This document shows, one piece after another, positions 38,308 through 46,368 of a DNA stretch of 64,000 nucleotides (within the stretch, counting starts at the first letter, position 1; each line of letters starts with the position of its first letter). The position numbers were made by a program, and so were the translations under genes. A model generated the notes under the pieces. That model did not search any database and had not been told where the DNA came from. It was given only the letters and a program-made list of their open reading frames with translations. The stretch is from Porphyromonas gingivicanis JCM 15907 (lineage in GTDB: Bacteria; Bacteroidota; Bacteroidia; Bacteroidales; Porphyromonadaceae): positions 372,001 through 436,000 of the forward strand of contig NZ_BAKX01000001.1 in NCBI RefSeq assembly GCF_000614585.1. Direction: 5' to 3'.

Positions 38308-39138
38308 TTAAATAATCCCTTTATTAATGAGGGCTATTTCCATTTTTCGTTTTAGAGTTTCTGCTTCGTGAGCGGCAGAAGAGGCAAAATGCTCTGATGA
38401 ATCAGCATAAATAATTCCTCGAGAGGAGTTAACGAGTAAACCACAATCATCATTCATCGCATCATGTACCAATTGGTCAAAATCTCCCCCTTGAGCACCA
38501 ATACCAGGTACTAAGAGAAAATGGTTCGGCACGATAGTACGTACTGCTTTGAGATATTCTGTTTGTGTAGCACCCACTACATACATCATTTGTTTTTCAT
38601 CACCCCAAGTAGTACTTTCCTCTAGGACCTTTTCAAACAAATACCTGCCATCTTCCATTTTTTGTAGTTGAAAATCATTCGCTCCGGGGTTAGAGGTTAG
38701 AGCTAATAATACAGCCCATTTATCGGAATACTCCAAAAATGGTTTTATACTATCTACTCCCATATAGGGGGCTAACGTAATAGCATCGGCTTTAAAATAT
38801 TCAAAGAATGCCCTTGCATAGTGAGTGCCTGTATTACCGATGTCGCCTCGCTTAGCGTCTGCTATGATGAACTGATCGGGATACTTTTCTTTGATATAAG
38901 AAATAGTACTGCTTAAAGCTTGAATACCAAAAGCTCCCATTGATTCATAAAAAGCAACATTAGGCTTGTAAGCAACGCAATACTCAGCTGTAACATCTAT
39001 TATAGCCTTATTAAAGGCAAGAATGGGATTCTCCTCTTGCATAAGACATTCGGGTATTTTACGAACATCTGTATCAAGTCCTATGCATAAAAATGAGCGT
39101 TTACGTTTGATATTATCAATGAGTTCTTGTCTTGTCAT
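38308..39138 (-). CDS. pyrF: Orotidine 5'-phosphate decarboxylase
   Basis: A 276-aa long-form OMP decarboxylase that makes [18 protein letters not shown] (about 16-30), the catalytic-Lys motif [17 protein letters not shown] (about 94-110) and [16 protein letters not shown] (about 207-222) are intact. It lies between prfA and lpxD with gaps of 21 and 10 bases, hence probably one operon. Confidence 0.94.
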   Translation of the reverse strand: MTRQELIDNIKRKRSFLCIGLDTDVRKIPECLMQEENPILAFNKAIIDVTAEYCVAYKPNVAFYESMGAFGIQALSSTISYIKEKYPDQFIIADAKRGDIGNTGTHYARAFFEYFKADAITLAPYMGVDSIKPFLEYSDKWAVLLALTSNPGANDFQLQKMEDGRYLFEKVLEESTTWGDEKQMMYVVGATQTEYLKAVRTIVPNHFLLVPGIGAQGGDFDQLVHDAMNDDCGLLVNSSRGIIYADSSEHFASSAAHEAETLKRKMEIALINKGII

Positions 39139-39159
39139 GTCTATCTTCTTTATTTTGAT

Positions 39160-40248
39160 TTAAAGCAACGAAGCTTCGCTTAATCTTTCACTATTTTCTG
39201 CCATAGCAAGCGCCTCTAATACAGGCCCTATCTCTCCATCCATAATAGAAGAGAGATTGTACAAAGTAAGTCCTATTCTATGGTCTGTTAATCTCCCTTG
39301 AGGGAAGTTGTAGGTACGTATTTTAGCTGATCGATCCCCTGTCGAAACCATTGTTTTACGACGGGAAGCTACTTCGTCAATATATTTCTGATGCTCTTGA
39401 TTGTATATTCTACTACGGAGTTCGATCAAAGCCTTTGCCTTGTTCTTGATCTGAGACTTTTGGTCCTGACATTGTACCATAATCCCAGTAGGAATATGCA
39501 CTAATCGAACAGCTGAATAAGTAGTATTTACCGACTGCCCTCCAGCTCCACTTGAGCAGTATGTATCAACCCTGATATCAGACTCTTTTATCTCGACATC
39601 GAATTCATCAGCCTCAGGCAGTACTGCTACGGTTGCAGCAGAAGTATGTACACGTCCCTGAGTTTCTGTTTCTGGTACTCTTTGTACTCGATGTACTCCG
39701 GACTCATATTTCAAAATCCCATAAACAGACTCTCCAGAAACAGTAAAGATAATCTCTTTATATCCCCCAAGACTGCCCTCCGTGAAGGAACTTATCTCTA
39801 CGCGCCACTTTCTACCTTCACAGTAACGAGAGTACATTTTGAATAAATCTCTTGCAAATAGAGCAGCTTCATCTCCCCCTGTCCCTGCACGAATTTCGAC
39901 AATTGCATTTTTTGCATCCTCAGGGTCGTCGGGAAGTAGTAAGAGAGCTATGGCTCTCTGTCTTTCTGGAAGCGCTTCTTCTATTTGGGTCAACTCTTCT
40001 TTGGCCAAAGCTTTTAATTCCTCATCTTCTGAAGAGTGAAGTACCTCTTGCGCTTCTTTTCGAGTCTCGCATAAGGTAATATATCTTTTATGTGCCTCAT
40101 GGAGTTCCTCTAACCTGCGATACTCTTTGCTAAGACGTATAAATCGCTTATCATCAGCTATAACAGAAGGATCCGTTATAAGTAAACGCACCTCTTCGAA
40201 GCGATCTTCTAAACTATTTAAGTGTTGTAATAGTTTTTCCTCGTTCAT
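39160..40248 (-). CDS. prfA: Peptide chain release factor 1
   Basis: A 362-aa RF1 that releases peptides at UAA and UAG. The GGQ loop SSGAGGQSVNTTYSAVRLVHIPTG is at about 234-257, and the alpha-helical N-terminal domain and the ETQGRVHTSAATVAVLPE segment place it in RF1 rather than RF2. The start overlaps the purM stop by one base. Confidence 0.95.
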   Translation of the reverse strand: MNEEKLLQHLNSLEDRFEEVRLLITDPSVIADDKRFIRLSKEYRRLEELHEAHKRYITLCETRKEAQEVLHSSEDEELKALAKEELTQIEEALPERQRAIALLLLPDDPEDAKNAIVEIRAGTGGDEAALFARDLFKMYSRYCEGRKWRVEISSFTEGSLGGYKEIIFTVSGESVYGILKYESGVHRVQRVPETETQGRVHTSAATVAVLPEADEFDVEIKESDIRVDTYCSSGAGGQSVNTTYSAVRLVHIPTGIMVQCQDQKSQIKNKAKALIELRSRIYNQEHQKYIDEVASRRKTMVSTGDRSAKIRTYNFPQGRLTDHRIGLTLYNLSSIMDGEIGPVLEALAMAENSERLSEASLL

Positions 40249-41417
40249 TAGTAGTAAAGTTGTCCGTATGGAGTATCTAACATAAGGCTATTTTTGCCTT
40301 CCCCTTCTTCCACATGGCCTATAATTTGGGCTTCTACTCCAAAGCTATTACTTATTTCTATAATACGTTGGGCATATTCCTCAGTAACATAAAACTCCAT
40401 ACGATGCCCCATATTAAAAACTTTGTATAGTTCTTTAGGATCTGCTCCACTCTCTGTAGCAATAAGTCTAAATAGAGGGGGAACAGGAAGCAGATTATCT
40501 TTTACAATATGTTTATTCTCAACGAAGTGGAGTACTTTTGTTTGGGCACCTCCTGTACAATGGACCATACCATGAATAGCAGAACGCATCTCCTTGAAAA
40601 TAGTGCCTACAATGGGAGCATAGGTTCGTGTAGGAGAAAGAATCAACTGCCCTGCATTGAAAGAGGTTCCTTCAACAGTGTCTAATAATTTACAAGAACC
40701 GCTGTAAACCAAATCGGAGGGAATTGCTGAGTCAAAACTCTCGGGATACAATTTAGCAAGGTAGTTGTTCAATACATCGTGGCGTGCAGAAGTCAGTCCA
40801 TTACTGCCCATACCTCCGTTATAGCAGTGTTCATAGGTTGCTTGACCATAAGAGGCGAGCCCCACAATAACATCTCCTGCTTGAATGCGGGCATTGTCTA
40901 TTATATCGCTCCGTTTCATACGACAAGCTACTGTACTATCCACAATGATAGTACGTACCAAGTCTCCTACATCAGCAGTTTCGCCCCCCGAAGAAGTAAT
41001 ACCAATGCCTAAACTACGCAGCTCCTCTAATAACTCTTCTGTTCCATTAATTATAGCAGCAATAACTTCACCGGGAATTAATGCTTTGTTACGCCCGATT
41101 GTGGAAGAGACTAAAATATTGTCTGTTGCTCCTACACAAAGCAAGTCATCCAAATTCATTACCAAAGCATCTTGGGCAATCCCTTTCCAAACAGAGAGGT
41201 CTCCTGTTTCTTTCCAATATATATAAGCCAGAGAGGATTTGGTGCCAGCTCCATCGGCATGCATCAAGTTGCAATATTCTTTATCTCCTCCCAATAAGTC
41301 GGGTAAGACTTTACAAAATGCCTTAGGGTAAAGACCTTTGTCCACATGTTTTATTGCATTGTGTACATCTTCTTTTGCAGCAGAAACACCTCGCTGCATA
41401 TAACGCTCTTGGGTCAT
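40248..41417 (-). CDS. purM: Phosphoribosylformylglycinamidine cyclo-ligase (AIR synthetase)
   Basis: A 389-aa PurM of the Bacteroidota form, making AIR in purine synthesis. Ligand motifs include MHADGAGTKSSLAY (about 53-66), GITSSGGETADVGDLV (about 138-153), GMGSNGLTSARHDVL (about 203-217) and a late MVHCTGGAQTKVLHF block where other PurM proteins have HITGGG. The start at 41417 and the length are normal. purH, which acts later in the pathway, is at 19729 on the other strand. Confidence 0.9.
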   Translation of the reverse strand: MTQERYMQRGVSAAKEDVHNAIKHVDKGLYPKAFCKVLPDLLGGDKEYCNLMHADGAGTKSSLAYIYWKETGDLSVWKGIAQDALVMNLDDLLCVGATDNILVSSTIGRNKALIPGEVIAAIINGTEELLEELRSLGIGITSSGGETADVGDLVRTIIVDSTVACRMKRSDIIDNARIQAGDVIVGLASYGQATYEHCYNGGMGSNGLTSARHDVLNNYLAKLYPESFDSAIPSDLVYSGSCKLLDTVEGTSFNAGQLILSPTRTYAPIVGTIFKEMRSAIHGMVHCTGGAQTKVLHFVENKHIVKDNLLPVPPLFRLIATESGADPKELYKVFNMGHRMEFYVTEEYAQRIIEISNSFGVEAQIIGHVEEGEGKNSLMLDTPYGQLYY

Positions 41418-41443
41418 ACTATGTATTAACGTGTCTTTGGTTC

Positions 41444-42445
41444 TTATCGAGAGTTGCGTAGTAGGAGTACATCTCCCTCCTCTGGAACATAGGTTTCTGG
41501 ATCTAATTGGTTTATTCGGTAAAGGTAATCTATACGTATACCATATTTTTGAGCTATGCTGTGCATGGACTCTCCTATATTCACCACATGATCGGGATAT
41601 TCTTCTGTAGCTTGTTTATTCTTTTTTTGTAGATAAACCACATCGCCTTCCTGCAAAGGGAAGTCTAATGGAACATCGTTATACTCTGCTAAAGTTTTAT
41701 GTTTGATATCCATTTCATTGGCTATAGAAGCATAAGAGTCTCCCTCTTGGGCTATTACATAAAGCAAACCATAGCTGATAAATCCTTCATGCTTTACAGT
41801 AGAAACCAATTTCTTATCTTTTTTGATCTTGTTATGTTTATGTTTTTGCGAAGAGGTCTCCTCCATCCAATAAGGATAAGACTCAGAGTCCAATTCATAC
41901 AAACCATATAGCTCAATAAGGGAAATTAGTTTATTGGCATAACCTTTATCAGTAGCATATCCAGCTGTTTGAAGCCCTTTCGCCCATCCCATATAGTCTG
42001 TTTTTTTGAGGCTATACAATCTCTGATAGCGAGGTTGCTTTAAGAAATAAGAGTGATCTCTAAAAGAGTCTAAATCCTCTTCATAAGTGCGGAAGCATTC
42101 ATTAGCTTCATCGTCATCTCTATAAGTACGTCCTCCTTGCCAAGAGCGGTGGCATTTGATACCAAAATGGTTGTTGTGTACAGCCGCAAGCGTACTGCGC
42201 CCGGCATTGGACTCCAATAATCCTTGTGCCATAGTGATGCTGGCGGGTATATCATGAGTCCGCATTTGCTGAATACATTCAAAAGCATATTTACGGATGT
42301 ATTCCTTATAGGCCTCATTCATCTTTTGTGCGCTGGCAGAAGTTGCTACAAATAGCACAATGACTATGTTTATCAATAGTCTTTGTATTATAATGCTACC
42401 TATTTTATTCTTTACCTGCATCATTGACTCAAATAATTCTTCCAA
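41444..42445 (-). CDS. Glucosaminidase-type peptidoglycan hydrolase with LysM domains
   Basis: A 333-aa exported wall hydrolase. The N-terminus has a hydrophobic segment (about 24-40) ending ASAQ, a signal peptide, then a glucosaminidase (FlgJ/Acm-like) domain (about 45-195) with the catalytic Glu in ITMAQGLLESNAGRS and HNNHFGIKC. Two LysM-like modules (about 222-275 and 284-332, YASIANEMDIKHKTLAEYN and HSIAQKYGIRIDYLYRIN) would bind glycan. An internal ATG at codon 8 or 9 could be the true start. It precedes purM by 26 bp and has a promoter upstream. Confidence 0.85.
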   Translation of the reverse strand: MEELFESMMQVKNKIGSIIIQRLLINIVIVLFVATSASAQKMNEAYKEYIRKYAFECIQQMRTHDIPASITMAQGLLESNAGRSTLAAVHNNHFGIKCHRSWQGGRTYRDDDEANECFRTYEEDLDSFRDHSYFLKQPRYQRLYSLKKTDYMGWAKGLQTAGYATDKGYANKLISLIELYGLYELDSESYPYWMEETSSQKHKHNKIKKDKKLVSTVKHEGFISYGLLYVIAQEGDSYASIANEMDIKHKTLAEYNDVPLDFPLQEGDVVYLQKKNKQATEEYPDHVVNIGESMHSIAQKYGIRIDYLYRINQLDPETYVPEEGDVLLLRNSR

Positions 42446-42500
42446 AAGAATCTCTTGGTAAACACTACACCAAGAACCTCTTCACTGGATATATTCTTTG

Positions 42501-42536
42501 CAAATATACAACTATTATAGTAGAGTTTAGATGCAA
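42501..42536 (-). promoter_or_regulatory. Putative promoter of the glucosaminidase-purM-lpx transcript
   Basis: On the minus strand TTG at 42536-42534 and TATATTTG at 42508-42501, a full -7 match, with a 25-base spacer that is longer than usual. The leader would be about 55 bases. No other strong promoter was seen between here and 32124, so this may drive ten kilobases of same-strand genes. Confidence 0.4.
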
Positions 42537-42627
42537 TAGAGATTGACCATCTTCATTTAGAAGTCTGTTAAATGAATCCGTCCAAATCGTTGTATAAAGT
42601 TTATAATCGCTATAGGAATATCTTCGA

Positions 42628-45486
42628 CTAATTCATTCGTTGTTTTAGGAAGCGTGCTGTAGTTGTAAGAGACTTTTGTTTAATCATGTCTTCAGGGGTG
42701 CCTGCAAAAAGTATTTTACCTCCATTACGACCACCTTCGGGTCCCATATCTATAACATAATCAGCACTTTTTATTACATCAAGGTCATGCTCTATAATGA
42801 GGACAGTATTACCTTTATCAACCAATTGCTGAACTAAAGAGAGTAGTACTCTTATGTCTTCAAAGTGTAGTCCCGTGGTGGGTTCATCCAAAATATAGAG
42901 AGTGCGTCCAGTATCTTTTTTTGAGAGTTCTTCTGCTAACTTTACACGTTGACTCTCTCCTCCCGATAGCGTAGTAGAGGGTTGTCCCAGTTTGACGTAT
43001 CCCAAACCGACTTTACGAATCATCTCTAAACGATTATGTAATTTAGGCATGTTTTCGAAGAATTCGGCAGCTTGGTTAAAGGTCATATCCAATACATCTG
43101 CAATAGACTTGCCCTTGTAACGCACCTCTAACGTCTCTCGCGAATAACGCTTACCGTGACACACTTCACAAGGAATGGTAACATCAGGTAAAAAGTTCAT
43201 AGCTAAAGTACGATAGCCATTTCCTTTACACTCTTCACATCGTCCTCCCGATACATTAAAAGAGAAGCGACCCGCTTTATAGCCTCTTGCTTTACTCTCG
43301 GGTAGGGAGACAAAAAGTTGACGAATTTCTGTGAAAAGTCCTGTGTAGGTAGCAGGGTTACTGCGTGGAGTACGTCCCAAGGGAGATTGATCTACAACAG
43401 CTAACTTGTCTATATGCTCTAATCCTTCTATCTTTTTATAAAGCAAAGGAGTAGCTAAAGAACCATACAAAGATTTAGCTATGGCAGGAACGAGAGTTCC
43501 GTTGATAAGAGATGATTTACCACTACCAGAGACCCCAGTAACACATATAAAAGTTCCCAAAGGAAGAGAGAGTTTGACATTTTTGAGATTATTGCCCACA
43601 GCACCCGAAAGAGTTAGAAAATTGCCATTGCCTTGACGTCTTTTGTTGGGTATGATGATATTTCTAATACCATTGAGATAGTCCGCTGTTATGGTATGGG
43701 TTGAAGGCAACTCTTTTGGTGCCCCTGCAAAAACGACCTTCCCGCCCAAACGACCTGCACCAGGCCCCATATCTATAATATAGTCAGCAGATAGCATCAT
43801 ATCTTGGTCGTGTTCTACTACAACAATGGTGTTTTCTCCATCTCTTAGCTTCTGCAATGAGGCAATAAGTTTATTATTATCACTTGGATGCAATCCTATT
43901 CCTGGCTCATCAAGTAGATAGAGCACCTCTACAAGTCCAGTTCCTATCTGTGTCGCTAAACGAATTCTCTGACTTTCTCCTCCAGATAGAGTGGAGGAGG
44001 CCCTTGACAGACTTAAATAGTAGAGACCCACATCAAGTAAAAATTGTAAGCGTGTTTTAATTTCCTTGATAATCTCAGCTCCTACAGGTCGTAAGTGAGG
44101 AGAGAGAGAGTTTTCTATTTCGGGCAATGTTCTATAAAGTTGCTCTAAATCGAGAGCTGCCAGTTCATGAATGCGCCACTTATCGATGAGATAGCTCTGT
44201 GCAATTTTATTCAGTCGAATTCCATTACAAGTTGGACAGATTTGTTCGGTGTGTAAATCTTGAAGCCACTCTTTGGTTTCTTCGTCCAAAAAACCCATAA
44301 AGTTATCAATGTCCAAGTAATACATTATTCCTTTGAAACCCTCTGAATCTTCTCCGTCCAGAACCCCATAAAGAATGGTGTTTAGGACTTTTTCTGAAAG
44401 TAATCCTACGGGTGTGTCGGGAGTGTATCCATACCCTTCTAACAATTGTTTAATGTCGTCATAAATAGCTCCTTTACACCACTTCCCCAGCAGTTTCAAT
44501 CCTCCCTTCCGTAAAGAGAGTTTGGGATGTGTAATGAGCTTGTCTATGTTAATTCTATTGACAACACCCATTCCCCTGCAGTGCGGACAATACCCTTGAG
44601 GAGAATTAAATGAAAATGTAGAGGGAGAGACTTCTGGATAAGCTAATCCATTCTCAGCATCCATTAGCTTAGAAGAGAGGTGCCGTAGTTTACTATCGTT
44701 TCGTTTTCGTACATCCAGCATACCGTCGCCATAGTGAAGAGCAAGAGTTATGCTCTGTTGGAGACGTTCTTTCATTTCGTCCTTTACAATCAATTTGTCT
44801 ATGACAACAGCAATGTAGTGTTTTACATACCTATCGACCATCAACCCCGGACGTAACTCCTCGATAGTTCCATCTATGTAAACAGAGGTAAAGCCTTTTT
44901 TGCGCAAAGTCTCAAAAAGTTCTCTGTAGTGTCCTTTTCTATCTCGAATAACAGGAGCTAATAGCTCTATGCCTTGCAGATTATAATCTCGCTCTATCAG
45001 TTCGAATAGCTCTTGTTCGGTATATTTACGCATCTCTTTTCCCGTGATATAGGAGTGAGGAACCCCGACACGAGCATAGAGAAGCCGCAAGAAGTCGTAA
45101 ATCTCTGTTACTGTTCCTACGGTAGAACGAGTATTGTTAGATGCTGTTTTCTGTTCGATAGCCACAACGGGACTAAGTCCCTCTATCGACTCTACATCGG
45201 GACGAGTATTATTGCCGATAAAGCTCCTTGCATAGGTAGAAAAGGTTTCGATATAACGTCGCTGTCCTTCTGCCAACAGCACATCGAAGACCAGAGAGGA
45301 TTTCCCACTACCACTTAGACCTGTTACAACGGTCAATTTGTGTCGAGGAATAGATACATCTATATTCTTAAGGTTGTGTACCTTGGCTCCACGCACCTCT
45401 ATGGCTCCTGAAGAGAAGAGATTTCTTTCTTCAGACTGTTTTTCTTGTACTATTTCTTTTTTATTCATAGGGCTATATTCGGGCAT
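42628..45486 (-). CDS. uvrA: Excinuclease ABC subunit A
   Basis: A 952-aa damage sensor of nucleotide excision repair. Two ABC ATPase modules are complete: GLSGSGKSSLVFDVL (about 55-69) and GVSGSGKSSLINGTL, signature LSGGESQRIRLA and LSGGESQRVKLA, Walker B YLLDEPGIGLHP and YILDEPTTGLHF. Zinc fingers appear as CPHCRGMG, CPTC and CEECKGNGYR...CEVCHGK. The translation may start at the ATG six codons in (45468). No -7 match was found nearby; an 882-bp non-coding stretch lies upstream. Confidence 0.96.
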   Translation of the reverse strand: MPEYSPMNKKEIVQEKQSEERNLFSSGAIEVRGAKVHNLKNIDVSIPRHKLTVVTGLSGSGKSSLVFDVLLAEGQRRYIETFSTYARSFIGNNTRPDVESIEGLSPVVAIEQKTASNNTRSTVGTVTEIYDFLRLLYARVGVPHSYITGKEMRKYTEQELFELIERDYNLQGIELLAPVIRDRKGHYRELFETLRKKGFTSVYIDGTIEELRPGLMVDRYVKHYIAVVIDKLIVKDEMKERLQQSITLALHYGDGMLDVRKRNDSKLRHLSSKLMDAENGLAYPEVSPSTFSFNSPQGYCPHCRGMGVVNRINIDKLITHPKLSLRKGGLKLLGKWCKGAIYDDIKQLLEGYGYTPDTPVGLLSEKVLNTILYGVLDGEDSEGFKGIMYYLDIDNFMGFLDEETKEWLQDLHTEQICPTCNGIRLNKIAQSYLIDKWRIHELAALDLEQLYRTLPEIENSLSPHLRPVGAEIIKEIKTRLQFLLDVGLYYLSLSRASSTLSGGESQRIRLATQIGTGLVEVLYLLDEPGIGLHPSDNNKLIASLQKLRDGENTIVVVEHDQDMMLSADYIIDMGPGAGRLGGKVVFAGAPKELPSTHTITADYLNGIRNIIIPNKRRQGNGNFLTLSGAVGNNLKNVKLSLPLGTFICVTGVSGSGKSSLINGTLVPAIAKSLYGSLATPLLYKKIEGLEHIDKLAVVDQSPLGRTPRSNPATYTGLFTEIRQLFVSLPESKARGYKAGRFSFNVSGGRCEECKGNGYRTLAMNFLPDVTIPCEVCHGKRYSRETLEVRYKGKSIADVLDMTFNQAAEFFENMPKLHNRLEMIRKVGLGYVKLGQPSTTLSGGESQRVKLAEELSKKDTGRTLYILDEPTTGLHFEDIRVLLSLVQQLVDKGNTVLIIEHDLDVIKSADYVIDMGPEGGRNGGKILFAGTPEDMIKQKSLTTTARFLKQRMN

Positions 45487-45829
45487 TCAAAATTAGAGAT
45501 AGTTGTAGTGTGTGGGGGAGAGTGGATGGATAGAGTCTGTTGGAAATCTCTTTTGTGCCACAAGACACTTTTCTTTTCTCTTCAAAATCAACTTCTGAGA
45601 ATCCCTATCTTTTTAAGTCTCATGAAAACTTACCCAACTTTTCAATAGCTTCCACAACTACGTCGGTCGGGTAAAAGTACAATATTTTCTTCATCCTACT
45701 TTCAGACTTATGCCATAAAATCTATTTGAAATCCTTGCATGATAGCTCGTTTACTGCGCTTCTTTCGTGACTTGGACGTGTTCATATACATTCATAGACG
45801 TGCACAGTTTTCACTCCATACGCCTCCAG

Positions 45830-45921
45830 TTCTTTATATTCAATCTGCGTGTAATTATATTCAATCTACGTATGGATATATTTAATCTTGGTGTAATTAT
45901 ATTCAATCTACGTATAAAGAA
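45830..45921 (+). repeat. Four tandem 21-bp repeats flanked by a 9-bp inverted repeat
   Basis: Units at 45835-45855, 45856-45876, 45877-45897 and 45898-45918, each 21 bases, share TATATTCAATCT (third unit TATATTTAATCT) followed by a variable half ending TAAT, TGGA, TAAT and TAAA. Units 1/3 and 2/4 are more alike in their second halves (GTGTAAT versus ACGTAT), so the array looks like an alternating pair. TTCTTTATA (45830-45838) and TATAAAGAA (45913-45921) form an inverted repeat around it. There are no spacers as in CRISPR. Confidence 0.85.
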
Positions 45922-45930
45922 TTCTACACT

Positions 45931-46077
45931 ATGAAAAAAGAAAGTAGTGGCGTACAAACAGTAAAATATACTCGTGTGTACGAACAAATTAGAGCCTCAA
46001 AAGGAAGGCGAGAGGAGCTATTATGTGAAGGGTTCTATCTGTCTTTTTCCAAAAGGCTTCAGAATAGATTCGTGTAG
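45931..46077 (+). CDS. Possible small protein, 48 aa
   Basis: An ATG ten bases after the repeat array opens a 48-codon frame, MKKESSGVQTVKYTRVYEQI and onward, ending RFV. The product is basic (many K/R) and helical-looking, with no signal peptide. There is no clear ribosome-binding site, though these are weak in this phylum. The frame ends ten bases before the hairpin at 46088. I cannot tell a real small gene from chance. Confidence 0.2.
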   Translation: MKKESSGVQTVKYTRVYEQIRASKGRREELLCEGFYLSFSKRLQNRFV

Positions 46078-46087
46078 GAGAATAAAA

Positions 46088-46122
46088 AACACCTCCTGAT
46101 TCAATACTACTCAGGAGGTGTT
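46088..46122 (-). terminator. Intrinsic terminator downstream of the C10 protease
   Basis: AACACCTCCTGA and TCAGGAGGTGTT form a perfect 12-bp stem with an 11-base loop; on the minus strand it is followed by TTTTATT. It lies about 250 bases after the protease stop at 46369, so the mRNA would have a long 3' untranslated region. On the plus strand only two T residues follow, so rightward termination is less likely. Confidence 0.8.
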
Positions 46123-46368
46123 GGCTATGGGATAGTGTTGTATACTACCTAATTCGATGCATCATTTTCGGCATTCAGCCTCAGTCATATCTTTAATTGT
46201 ATGCTTCCTTCATTTTTCATCTCAATGCCCTCTGATTCATAATTGCTTGCCTCTGCGTAGCCTGTAAACTTGCTCTGCTTTCGTCCTATGTAATCACTAT
46301 GATTACAGCATGCTGCAAGGCCTCATGAAAAACTGGGCAATGGTGTCTTTTGTAAAGAATGAAGTGTA

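Larger units (their letters stand above)
45487..46368. other. 882-bp intergenic region between uvrA and the C10 protease
   Basis: It contains a four-unit 21-bp tandem repeat (45830-45921 with flanks), a 48-codon open frame of doubtful status (45931-46077), and the leftward terminator at 46088-46122. The stretch 46123-46368 downstream of the protease stop holds no ORF. GACGTG occurs twice at about 45776 and 45798 near the array. Nothing else was recognised. Confidence 0.6.

Noticed and set aside
45835-45918. The 21-bp array as a CRISPR
   Set aside because: Units abut with no spacers, are shorter than CRISPR repeats, and no cas gene is present.
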